Of a stretch of DNA of 64,000 bases, positions 1-10,024 are shown one piece after another. The translations under genes and the position numbers were made by a program. Under the pieces are notes generated by a model. That model did not search any database. It saw only the letters and a list, made by a program, of their open reading frames with translations, and was not told the DNA's origin. Source of the stretch: Cherax quadricarinatus (lineage: Eukaryota; Arthropoda; Malacostraca; Decapoda; Parastacidae); assembly GCF_038502225.1 (NCBI RefSeq), contig NW_027195511.1, forward strand, positions 1 through 64,000, written 5' to 3'. Positions within the stretch are counted from its first letter, which is position 1; each line of letters begins with the position of its first letter.

Positions 1-202
1 ATCAACCTTATGACTGAGAGGCAGCTGGGTCAAACCTATTTTTCTCAATATAATAGGTTATACTATAGACACATAAACACACAATTTAAATAAGTAGTTT
101 ATAAAGTTGTATTTCTTTTTGTAAAAGTAAAATTAAGGTGTGGTAGAATTGTGGTAACTGGAGAAGTGTGCTTGGCAACAGTCTTTTGTTTTGGTGGGAG
201 GA
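1..202 (+). repeat. Gmr1-like LTR, left part (cut by Gypsy insertion)
   Basis: This stretch matches, with few differences, the LTR sequence beginning at 40050 and again near 49294, the two LTRs of the Gmr1-like element further right. The first ~107 bp of the LTR lie outside the window. The sequence stops at 202-206 (AGCTT), the target duplicated by the provirus at 207-4551, and resumes at 4557. Because the sequence after the LTR end (5072) lacks the primer-binding site seen at 40773, this is a solo LTR or a 3' LTR. Confidence 0.9.
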
Positions 203-206
203 GCTT

Positions 207-544
207 TGTTGTGATAGAAACACAGGCCTTATCTCTAGGCTTTATTGAACATAGAATCTTCATAGTACTTCTGCAACAACAAAATATAATGACTAGTACA
301 TCTAATAATGGCTTCTACAGGGATGGTGATGTCTTGCATATGTCAAGAGAAAAGTTATAACTACAGGCCATATATTTAAACTCACCATGTAATCTGCATC
401 GCTGATAAATGTATAAAGTATGAGAGAATCACACACCATGTGTTGGTGCCCATGACCACACCAAACTGTTGTTGTTGTTAAGGGCCCCTAGAGGTGGTGC
501 AGTATTATCCTGCTGCTGCTCCTCACAGGACCAGTATCACTACA
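207..544 (-). repeat. 3' LTR of the Gypsy provirus
   Basis: Direct copy of 4214-4551; TG...CA ends. In the sense (minus) direction it follows the purine tract at 545-557. Confidence 0.95.
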
Positions 545-557
545 ATCTCCCCCTTCT
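545..557 (-). other. Polypurine tract of the Gypsy provirus
   Basis: The minus strand reads AGAAGGGGGAGAT immediately before the 3' LTR, the position and composition expected for the plus-strand DNA primer of an LTR retrotransposon. Confidence 0.8.
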
Positions 558-563
558 AAAATA

Positions 564-3500
564 TCAGAGACAGTAATCTCCCAAACTGTTAGGTGGGCGA
601 CGTACACGTCCCGACCTTCGTAGCCCTTGAGCCTCTTCACCAGGTTCGATATTTTCCAGCGGGGTTTGATTAACTGCTGGAGCAGAATCCTCTATTTCCA
701 TAGGGGTAGTCTCAAGGGGCTTTCCAGGAGAAAACGAAGCATCTTTCACATCTATTGGTGTATCTTGAGATTCCACACTAATAGGGATTTCAACTGGGGC
801 TAAATGTCTTGTAGATACTGTAGTCTCTTCACCATTTTGGTAGCGAATGTGGGCGTAATGTGGATTAGCTTGCAGGAGCTCTACCTCTTCCACTAAAGGA
901 TCCGTCTTGTTCATCCTACGGTGACTCTTCAGGAGAACGGGTCCAGGATGACATAACCAAGTGGGCACGGAGGCTCCCGTAGAGGAACGACGTGAATAGT
1001 TGAGTAGTCTTTCATGAGGGGTTGCATTAGTAGCTGTGCACAGCAGTGATCTAATAGAGTGAAGAGCATCAGGTAGGACAGTTTGCCAGTGTTGAACAGG
1101 TAGATTGCGCGACTTTAATGTCATTGTAACTGCCTTCCATATAGTACCATTGAACCACTCCACTTGACCATTGCCTTGAGGGTTGTAGCTTGTTGTTCTG
1201 CTGCAGGCAATACCTTTGCTAGCCAAAAACTCCTGAAGTTCGTTACTCATGAACGAGGATCCCCTGTCTGAATGGATATAAGCTGGCATACCAAAAATAG
1301 AGAACAACTGTGAAAGACAACTAATAACAGTTGAAGCAGCCATATTTGCACAGGGGAATACAAAGGGAAACCTTGAATATTCATCTACTATGTTAAGGAA
1401 ATACCTATTCTGATTTGTGCTTGGTAGAGGTCCTTTGAAATCTATATTCAATCTTTCGAAAGGCTGGGTGGATTTTATGAGATGAGTCTTCTCTGGCTGA
1501 TGAAAGTTTGGCTTGCACTCTGCACATACTCTGCATGCTCTGATCACTTGTCGCACATCTTCCACTGAGTAGGGCATGTTCTTTGATTTGACAAAATGGT
1601 ACAGGCGTGTAACTCCTGGGTGACACAAAGCCTTGTGGAGAGATGAGAGTGATTGCAAATCATGACATGCTGCTCCACAGTGGGACCTAGAGAATGCATC
1701 AGGTGAGATGTTCTCTTGACCCGGTCGGTACAGAATATCAAAGTCATAACACGATAGTTCCATCCTCCAGCGTAATATCTTGTCATTCTTTATCCTACTT
1801 TTGTGCCTCTTGTCGAACATATACATCACGGACCGTTGGTCAGTCCTTATGGTGAAATGTCTACCAGTTAAATAATGCCTCCAGTGGTGAACTGCTTCTA
1901 TGATGGCCTGGGCTTCCTTTTCTACAGCAGCATAACATTTCTCTGATCCTTGAAAAGTTCTCGAAAAGAAGGCTACTGGTCGTCCTGCCTGAGATAAGAC
2001 TGCAGCAATGGGAATGTCAGATGCATCCGTTTCCACTTCGAATGGTAGGGACTCATCAATGGCTTGAACTACTGAGTTTTCAATGTCCTGTTTGAGCGTA
2101 TGGAAAGCGGCTTCTGCTTCCTTTGTCACAGGAAATGTGGTAGCACTCAATGGGCGGACTTTACTTGAATAGTTGTAGATCCATTGTGAGTAATAAGCAA
2201 AGAGACCAAGAGTTCTTCGGAGTGACTTTTTGTCTTGAGGCATTGGAAGTTCCCGTAGAGGTCGTAGTCGTTCAGGGTCTGGGAATATTGAACCTCCTTC
2301 CACTACATAACCAAGGATGCTAAGCCTTTTAGTTGAAAAAGTGCACTTTTCCTCATTGTAACTGATATTTTTCTTCTTGGCGGCTTCCAAAAACTTATCA
2401 AGGTTTGCATCATGTTCCTCCTGGGTCTTGCCACAAATGGTAACATTATCTAAATACGCGTAAGTTCCCATGAGTTGCTCTTCCTGAATGAGTGAATCCA
2501 TAATTCGTTGGAAGCAGGCTACCCCATTGGTGACTCCAAAAGGGACTCTGGTAAACTGATACAGGCCATCACTAGCCTGAAACGCTGTGTATGGTTTATC
2601 TTCATTCCTTATAGGGACTTGATGATAGGCACTCTGCAGATCAATTGTGCTAAACACGTAGTACTGAGCAATTTTGTTCACTGTATCGTCAATTCGAGGT
2701 AGAGGGTACCCATCAAGAAGTGTAAATTTGTTGATTGTCTCAGAGTAATCGATAGCCAGTCTCCGTTTCCTATAACCATCTTTAACAACAACAACCTGTG
2801 CACGCCAAGGAGAATCACTCGGTTCTATAATACCCTCCTTCAGCAGCCTCTGAGTTTCTTTCTCAATGAACATCCGATCCTCATAAGAATAGCGGCGTGA
2901 CTTAGCTGATATAGGATGGCAATCCGCGGTAAGATTTGCAAACAGCTTTGGTGGGTCTACCCTTAAAGTGCTAAGTCCACAGACAACAAGAGGAGGCAGT
3001 TCACCTCCATATGTTAAGGTGACACTACCATGCAGCTTCTGAAAGTCCTGACCAAGGATAACATCAGAGCACAGTTGTGGCAGAATAGCTAAATGTACAT
3101 CTTGATAATCCTTTCCATTAACTCTGAGATTTACCTTACAAAACCCTAAGGTCTGAATAGAGAGAGATGTTGATGCCATGGAAACGGTACCTGATGAGTG
3201 ATGTAGAGTCAAGGAGAGCCGTTTAACTAAGTCAAGGTTGATGAAACTCTCTGAGCTGCCACTATCAATAAGACCATCTACTTCTGTTCCTTTGATGAAT
3301 ACTTTCACAACTGCCTTTGACAGTGAATTTGGAGTAGCCGCAGAAGTCGCTGTTGCTAGAGTCGCATGATCACTGGAATGTGTGGAGGCACTAGCTCTTG
3401 TTGATGTATTAGCACGACATACTTTCGCAAAGTGACCTTTCTTGTGGCATTTATGGCACATTGCTTCACGAGCAGGACACTTTGGACGTGGATGTCTTGA

Positions 3501-4151
3501 AAAACCACAAAAGAAACACACCGTACCTGCTGCTGCTGTCACTGAGGCAGGTTCCACAGTAACTTCATTGCAAGAGTCTTGGTCAGGAATTGCAGCACTT
3601 ACCACTCGAGAAGGCTGAGTGGTACTGTATACTTCAGAATTCTTCTGGGCTGAATCTAGAGCTCTTGCCTGGTCAAAGGCAGCGGCTAAGTCGAGAGTTT
3701 TATTCTCCAATAAACGCTGCCTTATTATTGGTGATTGCAGGCCACTGATAAAAGCATCCCTGATGGACTCTTCACAATACTGAGCAGCTGTCACTGCTTG
3801 GAAGTGACAGTCCTTACCTAAGATTTTCAGTGCTTGAAAGTATTCCTCTAAGGACTCATCAATCTGCTGGCGGCGAGTTGCAAGGCGATAGCGTGCAAAG
3901 ATTTCATTTGTAGGTTTAATATACTGAGACTTGAGGGTTTTGATAGCATCTTCGTAGGTATTACACTCAGAAATAGCCTCATATATCTTAGGTGACACAA
4001 AATTGATGAGCAGACTTAGTTTATCTAGATCTTCTTTAGGAAGGGCTCCCAAGAAGTTTTCGAAAGTCTTAAACCAGTGCTTCCATTCCTGAGCAGCCGT
4101 TGATAAGCTGGGGTCACAGTCTAGCCTCTCAGGTTTCAGTAAACGCTCCAT
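564..4151 (-). CDS. Gag-Pol polyprotein of Ty3/Gypsy retrotransposon
   Basis: A single 1195-residue frame in Ty3/Gypsy order. Gag occupies about residues 1-250, with two zinc knuckles (about 212-246; CFFC... and [14 protein letters not shown]). An aspartic protease with DSG sits at about 292, RT at about 420-610, RNase H at about 700-800 (VETDASD), and integrase follows. The integrase has an HHCC finger at about 840-885 and a DDE core (NIDFKGP about 903, HSDRGSS about 960, GQVEWFN about 995). The RT active-site box is YLDN, not the usual YxDD. No chromodomain is seen at the C-terminus. Gag and Pol are in one frame, so no frameshift or stop suppression is needed. The start is the first ATG, about 60 nt after the 5' LTR and about 114 nt from the predicted cap site. 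Family placement is certain; the clade within Gypsy is not. Confidence 0.95.
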   Translation of the reverse strand: MERLLKPERLDCDPSLSTAAQEWKHWFKTFENFLGALPKEDLDKLSLLINFVSPKIYEAISECNTYEDAIKTLKSQYIKPTNEIFARYRLATRRQQIDESLEEYFQALKILGKDCHFQAVTAAQYCEESIRDAFISGLQSPIIRQRLLENKTLDLAAAFDQARALDSAQKNSEVYSTTQPSRVVSAAIPDQDSCNEVTVEPASVTAAAGTVCFFCGFSRHPRPKCPAREAMCHKCHKKGHFAKVCRANTSTRASASTHSSDHATLATATSAATPNSLSKAVVKVFIKGTEVDGLIDSGSSESFINLDLVKRLSLTLHHSSGTVSMASTSLSIQTLGFCKVNLRVNGKDYQDVHLAILPQLCSDVILGQDFQKLHGSVTLTYGGELPPLVVCGLSTLRVDPPKLFANLTADCHPISAKSRRYSYEDRMFIEKETQRLLKEGIIEPSDSPWRAQVVVVKDGYRKRRLAIDYSETINKFTLLDGYPLPRIDDTVNKIAQYYVFSTIDLQSAYHQVPIRNEDKPYTAFQASDGLYQFTRVPFGVTNGVACFQRIMDSLIQEEQLMGTYAYLDNVTICGKTQEEHDANLDKFLEAAKKKNISYNEEKCTFSTKRLSILGYVVEGGSIFPDPERLRPLRELPMPQDKKSLRRTLGLFAYYSQWIYNYSSKVRPLSATTFPVTKEAEAAFHTLKQDIENSVVQAIDESLPFEVETDASDIPIAAVLSQAGRPVAFFSRTFQGSEKCYAAVEKEAQAIIEAVHHWRHYLTGRHFTIRTDQRSVMYMFDKRHKSRIKNDKILRWRMELSCYDFDILYRPGQENISPDAFSRSHCGAACHDLQSLSSLHKALCHPGVTRLYHFVKSKNMPYSVEDVRQVIRACRVCAECKPNFHQPEKTHLIKSTQPFERLNIDFKGPLPSTNQNRYFLNIVDEYSRFPFVFPCANMAASTVISCLSQLFSIFGMPAYIHSDRGSSFMSNELQEFLASKGIACSRTTSYNPQGNGQVEWFNGTIWKAVTMTLKSRNLPVQHWQTVLPDALHSIRSLLCTATNATPHERLLNYSRRSSTGASVPTWLCHPGPVLLKSHRRMNKTDPLVEEVELLQANPHYAHIRYQNGEETTVSTRHLAPVEIPISVESQDTPIDVKDASFSPGKPLETTPMEIEDSAPAVNQTPLENIEPGEEAQGLRRSGRVRRPPNSLGDYCL

Positions 4152-4194
4152 GTTGTGATGTAGTCTAGCGCAGGATCACCACCAGGTAGCCCAG

Positions 4195-4212
4195 GATTCT
4201 ATGTTCAATAAA
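4195..4212 (-). promoter_or_regulatory. Putative self-primer binding site (Tf1-like)
   Basis: One nucleotide after the 5' LTR, the sense strand reads TTTATTGAACATAGAATC. This is the exact reverse complement (18/18) of GATTCTATGTTCAATAAA inside the LTR (sense of 4248-4265). It does not begin with TGG, which a site for a CCA-ended tRNA would. The pairing would place the primer 3' end at the LTR boundary. In Tf1 of fission yeast and related elements the mRNA 5' end primes reverse transcription this way. The function here is inferred. Confidence 0.75.
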
Positions 4213-4213
4213 T

Positions 4214-4551
4214 TGTTGTGATAGAAACACAGGCCTTATCTCTAGGCTTTATTGAACATAGAATCTTCATAGTACTTCTGCAACAACAAAATATAATGAC
4301 TAGTACATCTAATAATGGCTTCTACAGGGATGGTGATGTCTTGCATATGTCAAGAGAAAAGTTATAACTACAGGCCATATATTTAAACTCACCATGTAAT
4401 CTGCATCGCTGATAAATGTATAAAGTATGAGAGAATCACACACCATGTGTTGGTGCCCATGACCACACCAAACTGTTGTTGTTGTTAAGGGCCCCTAGAG
4501 GTGGTGCAGTATTATCCTGCTGCTGCTCCTCACAGGACCAGTATCACTACA
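4214..4551 (-). repeat. 5' LTR of the Gypsy provirus
   Basis: Identical by eye to 207-544. It carries the predicted promoter, cap site and polyadenylation signal described separately. Confidence 0.95.
4248..4295 (-). promoter_or_regulatory. Predicted LTR core promoter, cap site and poly(A) signal
   Basis: On the sense strand a TATATTT box starts at 4295. Exactly 30 nt downstream is 4265, the G that begins GATTCTATG..., a standard TATA-to-start spacing. AATAAA lies at 4253-4248, so R would be short (a few tens of nt) and the RNA 5' end would be the segment complementary to the primer site at 4195-4212. The start site is predicted from spacing only. Confidence 0.55.
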
Positions 4552-4556
4552 AGCTT

Positions 4557-5072
4557 AGGTAGGCTTCTCTCTCTCTCCCTCTCTCTGACTCTCTCTCTCT
4601 GTGGCTGACCTTCAACCTGGCAGGATCTCTGGGTCCTTCTCCTATCTTTTGGGGCATCATGTGTGCTCCAGGGGTGAGTTTTTATAATTTAAGTTTTGGC
4701 CACCATACCCAGGGTGACTAAAGTGTGTCAAAACACTGGTTAGCCCAGAGTTATGTCAAGGAGAGAGAAGGAAGAGTGTTGGAACACACCATGTGGAGCA
4801 CAGGATGGAGTGTGTAGATTTGTTTTGAAAATGGAGGCTGTGATTGTATATTCTGTACATATCTATTGAGAATACAGTTATATTTTTATAGTAGTAGTTT
4901 ACATAACCTGTGAAGAGGGCTGGTGAAAAGGTATCAGAGACACTCAAGATGATCAGCCATGATGTAAGTATTACCCCTAGACAAATAAGGCCATTAAGTA
5001 AAAGCTACCCCACACTAGAACATGTAGTGAGAACCTTACAATCAAAGTAATAAGGGACAAACCAACGTAACA
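4557..5072 (+). repeat. Gmr1-like LTR, right part
   Basis: Continues the LTR of 1-202 after the inserted provirus. It matches 40254-40772 and 49497-50018, including the CT-rich stretch and the terminal ...CGTAACA. The following base run is LINE sequence, not a primer-binding site. Confidence 0.9.
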
Positions 5073-5264
5073 TTTGGTAATATAGTAGTAGAGTGGAACA
5101 AACTCCCAAGTACCGTCATAGGAGCTAAAACGTTGTGTAATTTTAAAAATAGGTTAGATAAATACAAGAGTGGGTGTGAGTTGGACCTGACTAGCTTGTG
5201 CTACTAGGTCTGATGCTGTGCTCCTTGCTTAAGTGAATGCGACCTGACTTGACTAGGTTGGGTC
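5073..5264 (+). pseudogene. 3' end of a LINE (RT C-terminus and 3' UTR), split by hAT
   Basis: From 5088 the frame encodes a LINE-RT C-terminal tail (VEWNKLPSTVIGAK, then FKNRLDKY) and stops at 5205-5207. The 3' UTR runs to 5264 and resumes at 7943 after the hAT insertion. Upstream coding sequence is replaced by the Gmr1-like LTR. The motif style fits the CR1/Jockey group. Confidence 0.7.
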
Positions 5265-7934
5265 CAGTGCCGGATTTAGGCGGTGGGGGGCCTGGGGCCC
5301 AGTATGGCGGGGGCCCAGGGCCCGGGGCCCAGTTTGGTGGGGAGCTCCTTGCATTAAAATGGTCTAACTCTAATGGTTAGAAGACTTTTAAGTTTCTCCT
5401 TGGAAAACTTTTGCCACTCTCAATATATGTACCATCCTCTTAAAATGAAGAAATGAAACAATAAATTGGATTTATAGTGTATTTTAGCAAGTGTAACTCA
5501 AAAGTATTATATAGACTTATGAGGAGTTATCTTCAATCAGATAAAATACATGTATTATAAGCCAGGTACATTCCATGCTTTTCTGATAGAAAAGACTCTG
5601 ATGACTCCATTTATTTATTTATTTATTTTATGTCTTTGCAAACAGTACATTGAGATTTTATATTTACAATAGTGCGTTGCAATGCAAAGAGAGCCTCTAT
5701 TATGCCTAGACATTATGGGCCAACTTAACATTATTGACTTACAGTCTACTTAACACTAAGGAGTATATCATAGTTGTACAGTAGGATAGTAATTATTTCA
5801 TAGTTGTACAGTAGAATATTAATTATAAATGAATCAAAATTTGTATAAGACAAAGATATATTTATATTTGAAGATGCTTTTTGTGAAAAACAATGATTCA
5901 GTTATATTCCTGTCAACAATGGATAAAAGGTTCAATGTGGTTGTTGAAGTTATGATGTGGGAGTACATAGGCGAGTAAGTGTGTACTGAGTATTTAGTCT
6001 AGGGTGATTAAGTGGCTTTTGAGAAGAGTCTTAAACTGGTTTTCAGACTGGGTTACTTTAATATCTTCTGGTAATGAATTCCATATTTTGGGGCCCTTTA
6101 TGTGCATTGAGTTTTTACACAGTGTGATTTGGACACGAGGTATATCAAAAAGAGATGTGTGTCTTGTGTTGTGGTCATGTGTCCTGTTTAGGTTGGTGAG
6201 GAGAAGTTTGAGTGGAGGGTTTATATTTGCATGTATTGTTGTGTGTATGTAGTAGGCACATAAATAAGTATGGATGTTCTTAATGGTGAGCAGATTCAGA
6301 CTTTTGAAAATTGGTGGAGTATGCTGGTGGGAGTGGGAATTTGTTATCATTCTTACTGCTGCCTTTTGCTGGGTTATTGGGGGTTTTAGGTGCTTGGATG
6401 TTGTTGATCCCCATGCGCAAATTCCATATATAAGATAAGGGTATATGAGTGAATGGTACAGTGCCAGGAGAGCTGATTGTGGAACGTAGTACCTTATCTT
6501 TGATAGTATGCCTACAGTCTTGGAGATTTTCTTGGTGATTTGTTGCATGTGTGTCTGGAACTTAAGGCTACTGTCAAGGTGGATACCTAGGAATTTTCCC
6601 TCTGTGAGTCTTGTGACTGATGATCCATTTAGCGTTGTTAATTGGATCATTTGTTCCAAACTGAATGAAATAGGTTTTATCAGTGTTCAGGGTGAGTTTG
6701 TTAGTCATCATCCAGGCAGATATTTTCTGTAATTCAGCATTGACTGTGTTTGGGTGGGAAAAGACATATGTAGTGTCATCTGCAAATAATATGGGTTTGA
6801 GTAGCTGTGATGCATTCGGTAGATCATTGATGTAGATGAGAAAGAGGAGTGGTCCAAGGACGCTTCCTTGTGGGACTCCTACTGTGATTGGTTGAGTGGA
6901 AGAGTTTGCATCATTTTCATACACACATTGAGTTCTGTTACTAAGGTATGACTTTAGGTAGTCGAGGGAGTGGCCTCTGATACCATAGTGCGTTAATTTG
7001 GAGTACAGCAGTTCATAGTCGACTGTATCGAAAGCTTTACGTAAATCAATGAAAATGCCCAGCGGGACTTCTTTCTTTTCAAGTGCAGTATATATTAGTT
7101 CTAGCATGTGTATGATAGCATCATTTGTGCTTTTATTATTCCCGAATCCAAACTGACAAGGGTTTAATATGTTGTGTGAAACGAGGTAGGAATAGATCCG
7201 TCTATGAATTAATTTTTCAAAGATTTTAGAGAGCAGTGGTAAGTTAGATATTGATCTATAGTTATTCAAGTCAGCTTGGTCACCTCCTTTATGGCTCGGA
7301 GTGACCCTCGCTATTTTGAGGATTGTTGGGAAGGTAGACAAATCAATGGATTTGTTAAAGAGCATTGCAATAATTGGTGACAATACTTGAGAAGCTTTTT
7401 TGTACATAAAAGCAGGCAAGCTGTTTATGTCTCCTTCCTTGTTTTTAAGGGTGTTTATTTTGAGTGTAACTTCAATGGGGTTGGTTGGAGCTAGGAATAG
7501 CGTATTTGGGTAGGTACCTATGAGGTAGTCTGATGGACAGGTGTTTGTGCTTGGTATTTTGTTTGCGCAGGATGTCAGATTCTATGCTCATGACCGTCAG
7601 GTTCACAAGCTGCCCTTGCTTCATGCTCTTTTGTAGCCGGTTCTCACTACCACACTGTTGTTCGCAGACTGACTACAAATCAAGCAGTCATTCATACTAC
7701 AGCACCCTGCACACCCAGGATGATGATGTGCTGTGAATCATCGTGTCATGCAGCTGATGATGTGCTCACACCAGTGATGTAATGCCAGCGATCAGATGAC
7801 TCAACATGACAATCCCTCCAAAATTCAAACTCATGCATACATTTTCTCTTTTTGCGATCTGTTCAGTTCGCAGTATAATGAGTTATATTTTTCATCATTT
7901 AGTGGGAGGCCCCCCTCCCCTAAATCCGGCCCTA
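5265..7934. mobile_element. hAT-type DNA transposon (non-autonomous, hosting a LINE)
   Basis: Terminal inverted repeats: left CAGTGCCGGATTTAGG, right (inverted) TAGGGCCGGATTTAGG. They are flanked by a perfect 8-bp duplication GTTGGGTC (5257-5264 and 7935-7942), the signature of the hAT superfamily. No transposase was recognised. The middle is occupied by a LINE fragment (about 5610-7570). It splits the LINE 3' end at 5073-5264/7943-8035. Confidence 0.85.
5610..7570 (-). pseudogene. LINE reverse transcriptase, 5'-truncated and frameshifted
   Basis: The minus strand encodes an RT palm/fingers segment (NNYRSISNLPLLSKIFE, GIFIDLRKAFDTVDYELL, GVPQGSVLGPLLF, ILFADDTTYVF) in one frame from about 7565 to 6574. 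The thumb and C-terminus (GIHLDSSLKFQTHM, IYGICAWGSTTS, GPKIWNSLPEDI) are in another frame ending at 5994, so a frameshift lies near 6640. No endonuclease remains. The 3' end is a (TAAA)n-type tail at 5610-5632. The family fits the CR1/Jockey group. A second copy of its 3' part is at 13919-14596. It sits wholly inside the hAT element. Confidence 0.85.
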
Positions 7935-7942
7935 GTTGGGTC

Positions 7943-8035
7943 ATTGGCTTAAGCTGGTAAGAGACTTGGACCTGCCTCGCATGGGCCAGTAGGCCTGCTG
8001 CAGTGTTCCTTCTTACTTATGTTCTTATTACAGTT
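7943..8035 (+). repeat. LINE 3' UTR, continuation after hAT
   Basis: Continues the 3' UTR interrupted at 5264, ending in a degenerate TTCTTAC/TTATGTTCTTATTA tail. 8036-8139 holds nothing I recognise. Confidence 0.65.
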
Positions 8036-8143
8036 CTTGTCCCTGCTGTCAGCTCCCCTCTCCTACAGGGCACTGCTGTATGACTTGCATAGATTTGGCA
8101 TGTATGCATACAGTAAGTGAATATAATATTTTTTTATCCTTAA

Positions 8144-8429
8144 CCTGTAAACGGTCCAAACGTATATATACGTTCTCTACCATAGTGCCCCAACTTTTTT
8201 TGAGAAAAAAAAAATCGTTTTTTTTAATAGGAAAAAAAGAGCATATGGTACCCAGGCATCCCCAATTATTTTAATATGGCACACACTGAGTGCACACACC
8301 CATTCTCTCACATATAGGTGACTCAGGCTTATCGTGGCAATGTTGAATGTATGACAAATAAAACGTATATATACGTTTGGGGCACTAGCAGTAAAAACAT
8401 ATACAGTATATGTTTGGACCGTTTACAAG
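8144..8429. mobile_element. Short piggyBac-type MITE
   Basis: A 286-bp element bounded by TTAA (8140-8143, 8430-8433). Its inverted ends are CCTGTAAACGGTCCAAACG and CTTGTAAACGGTCCAAAC. Palindromic cores (CGTATATATACG near 8160 and 8361) lie near the left end and internally. There is no coding capacity. Confidence 0.75.
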
Positions 8430-8433
8430 TTAA

Positions 8434-8963
8434 AGGGGCTTCTAACTGTTGTTGCTCTATAACAGCAGCAGCTGAAAATGTCTGGTTTTCATTATAATAT
8501 TGCACAAGCCAAGGGCAAAACACCTATCCAGAAAATTGATATCTTGTAGTAGAGTCTACTTTTTCTACTGAAGGTTACTTTAAGAAAATTGGTTTTGCAG
8601 CTTTTTTTGCTACTGGTTGTCAAAAATGGCTTAAAATTCACCGTGTGGTCTGGGAGGGCATTTTTAGGTAAAATTAACACGGGAACTAAAAATGTTTGGA
8701 GTCTGATATTTTAGGATTGACCATTGTAATCCTTATAGAGAATAAACTTTGAATTTGAATTTGAATTTTTATGTCCACTTGGGTAGCTGGCTACAATAAT
8801 ATCATACTAAAATAATGTTTTCCTTTAGATATATAGGCAGCTGAATTCAAGATTCAATTTTACATGACAGATTTTTTGCCTACTTTTAATTCATAGTGAA
8901 AAAAGTAAATGCATGTAAGTTTTAGGACTGTAATTTTTGTAATCAGTTCCATAAGTTGTATAC
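8434..8963. other. No gene recognised
   Basis: AT-rich sequence. The only feature noted is a repeated TTGAAT tail near 8747-8766 preceded by AATAAA, which looks like a retroposon 3' end whose body I cannot identify. Confidence 0.4.
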
Positions 8964-9399
8964 TATTATTATTATAATCAAAAAGAAGCGCTAAGGCACA
9001 AGAGCTATACAGTGCTGCAGGGTAGGGAAGGAAGTGAGGGTATTGGGCAGCAGAAGGGGAGAGGGATGATCAGTAGGTTACAGAAAACAGTGGGGCAGGA
9101 GATAGTGCGGGGGTAGAGGGTAGCAAGAGATTGAGGTAGAAAGGGCTGAAGGTATCAGAGTTTGTGAAGTAAGTCAGTTGTTGTCAAAAAGTCAATGAGA
9201 GAGTCCGGATGAAAGGTGGGTCCATCAGCGAGAAGGGAAGGTAATGAGAGAGCAGCAGAGCGAAGACGACAACGGAGGTAAATTCTGCGTGCTCGTTGAT
9301 AAAGTGGGCAGTCTAACAGAATGTGGCTGACTGATAATGGAACCTGACAATTCTCAGAGAGAGGAGCAGGGCGCCTCTCCATGAGATATCCATGAGTAC
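8964..9399 (-). repeat. 5'-truncated I-like LINE (3' end only)
   Basis: The (ATT)n tail at 8964 is followed by the conserved 3' end (GAAGCGCTAAG...). The minus strand carries the last codons of the RNase H/C-terminal region (LSVSHILLDCPLYQRARR). It matches 25218-25650 of the nearly complete copy. Confidence 0.85.
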
Positions 9400-9458
9400 A
9401 GAAGTTGTAATGTCTTCTTACACAACTTTTACTCCTCAAGATCTACCACAGCAGTAAC

Positions 9459-9613
9459 CCAATTATTATTATAATCACGGGGGAGCGCTAAACCTGTAGG
9501 ATTATGCATGTTGGGGAATGGAAGGTATTCAGGCTCAGTTCAGAGAACCAGAGCACAGATCCAGTTCCCTAGATCAAGAGCCCCTCACCAGCATCAAGGA
9601 ACCTCCCTTGAGG
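9459..9613 (-). repeat. SINE-like element sharing the I-like LINE 3' tail
   Basis: About 155 bp. The (ATT)n tail is followed by GAGCGCTAAACC, as in the LINE 3' end. The other end resembles the first ~50 nt of the LINE 5' UTR (AGGGGCTCTTGAT style). No RNA polymerase III box is seen in sense orientation. Relatives occur at 19655, 19945, 53083 and 54278. Confidence 0.6.
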
Positions 9614-9682
9614 GGAGCAGTAACCTGAACACTGTTGATTGTGCACTGCAGGTCAGTGAAATTTTCACCTGCCGCCAATCTG

Positions 9683-9983
9683 AGATAAGATAAGATAAGA
9701 TTTCATTCGGATTTTTAACCCCGGAGAGTTAGCCATCCAGGATAACCCAAGAAAGTCAGTGCGTCATCGAGGACTGTCTAACTTATTTCCATTGGGGTCC
9801 TTAATCTTGTCCCCCAGGATGCGACCCACACCAATCGACTAACACCCAGGTACCTATTTGCTGCTAGGTGAACAGGACAACAGGTGTAAGGAAACGTGTC
9901 GAATGTTTCCACCCACCGGGAATCGAACCCGGGCCCTCCGTGTGTGAAGCAAGAGCTTTAGCCACCAGGCCACCGGGCCACCG
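9683..9983 (-). repeat. tRNA-derived SINE
   Basis: Read on the minus strand, the head is tRNA-like: a TGGTGGC...-type A box and a clear B box GGTTCGATTCC (complement of 9919-9929). The 3' end is a pentanucleotide repeat tail (GATAA units on the plus strand at 9683-9700). The head is too divergent past the B box to be a functional tRNA gene. An older relative is at 16262-16446. Confidence 0.75.
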
Positions 9984-10024
9984 GTGCCATATCATGAACT
10001 AAAATTTTCCCAAAGTTTGATATA

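Larger units (their letters stand above)
207..4551 (-). mobile_element. Complete Ty3/Gypsy LTR retrotransposon, apparently intact
   Basis: The provirus is 4345 bp, read on the minus strand. Both LTRs (207-544, 4214-4551) are 338 bp, start TG and end CA, and appear identical base for base by eye. It is flanked by a 5-bp target duplication AGCTT (202-206 and 4552-4556). It contains one uninterrupted gag-pol frame, a purine-rich tract next to the 3' LTR and a self-complementary primer site next to the 5' LTR. Identical LTRs mean insertion was recent, and nothing essential is visibly broken. It landed inside an older Gmr1-like LTR. No envelope frame is present. Confidence 0.95.

Noticed and set aside
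9683..9983. A tRNA gene
   Set aside because: Has A- and B-box-like segments but continues into a SINE body and pentanucleotide tail; no convincing cloverleaf.
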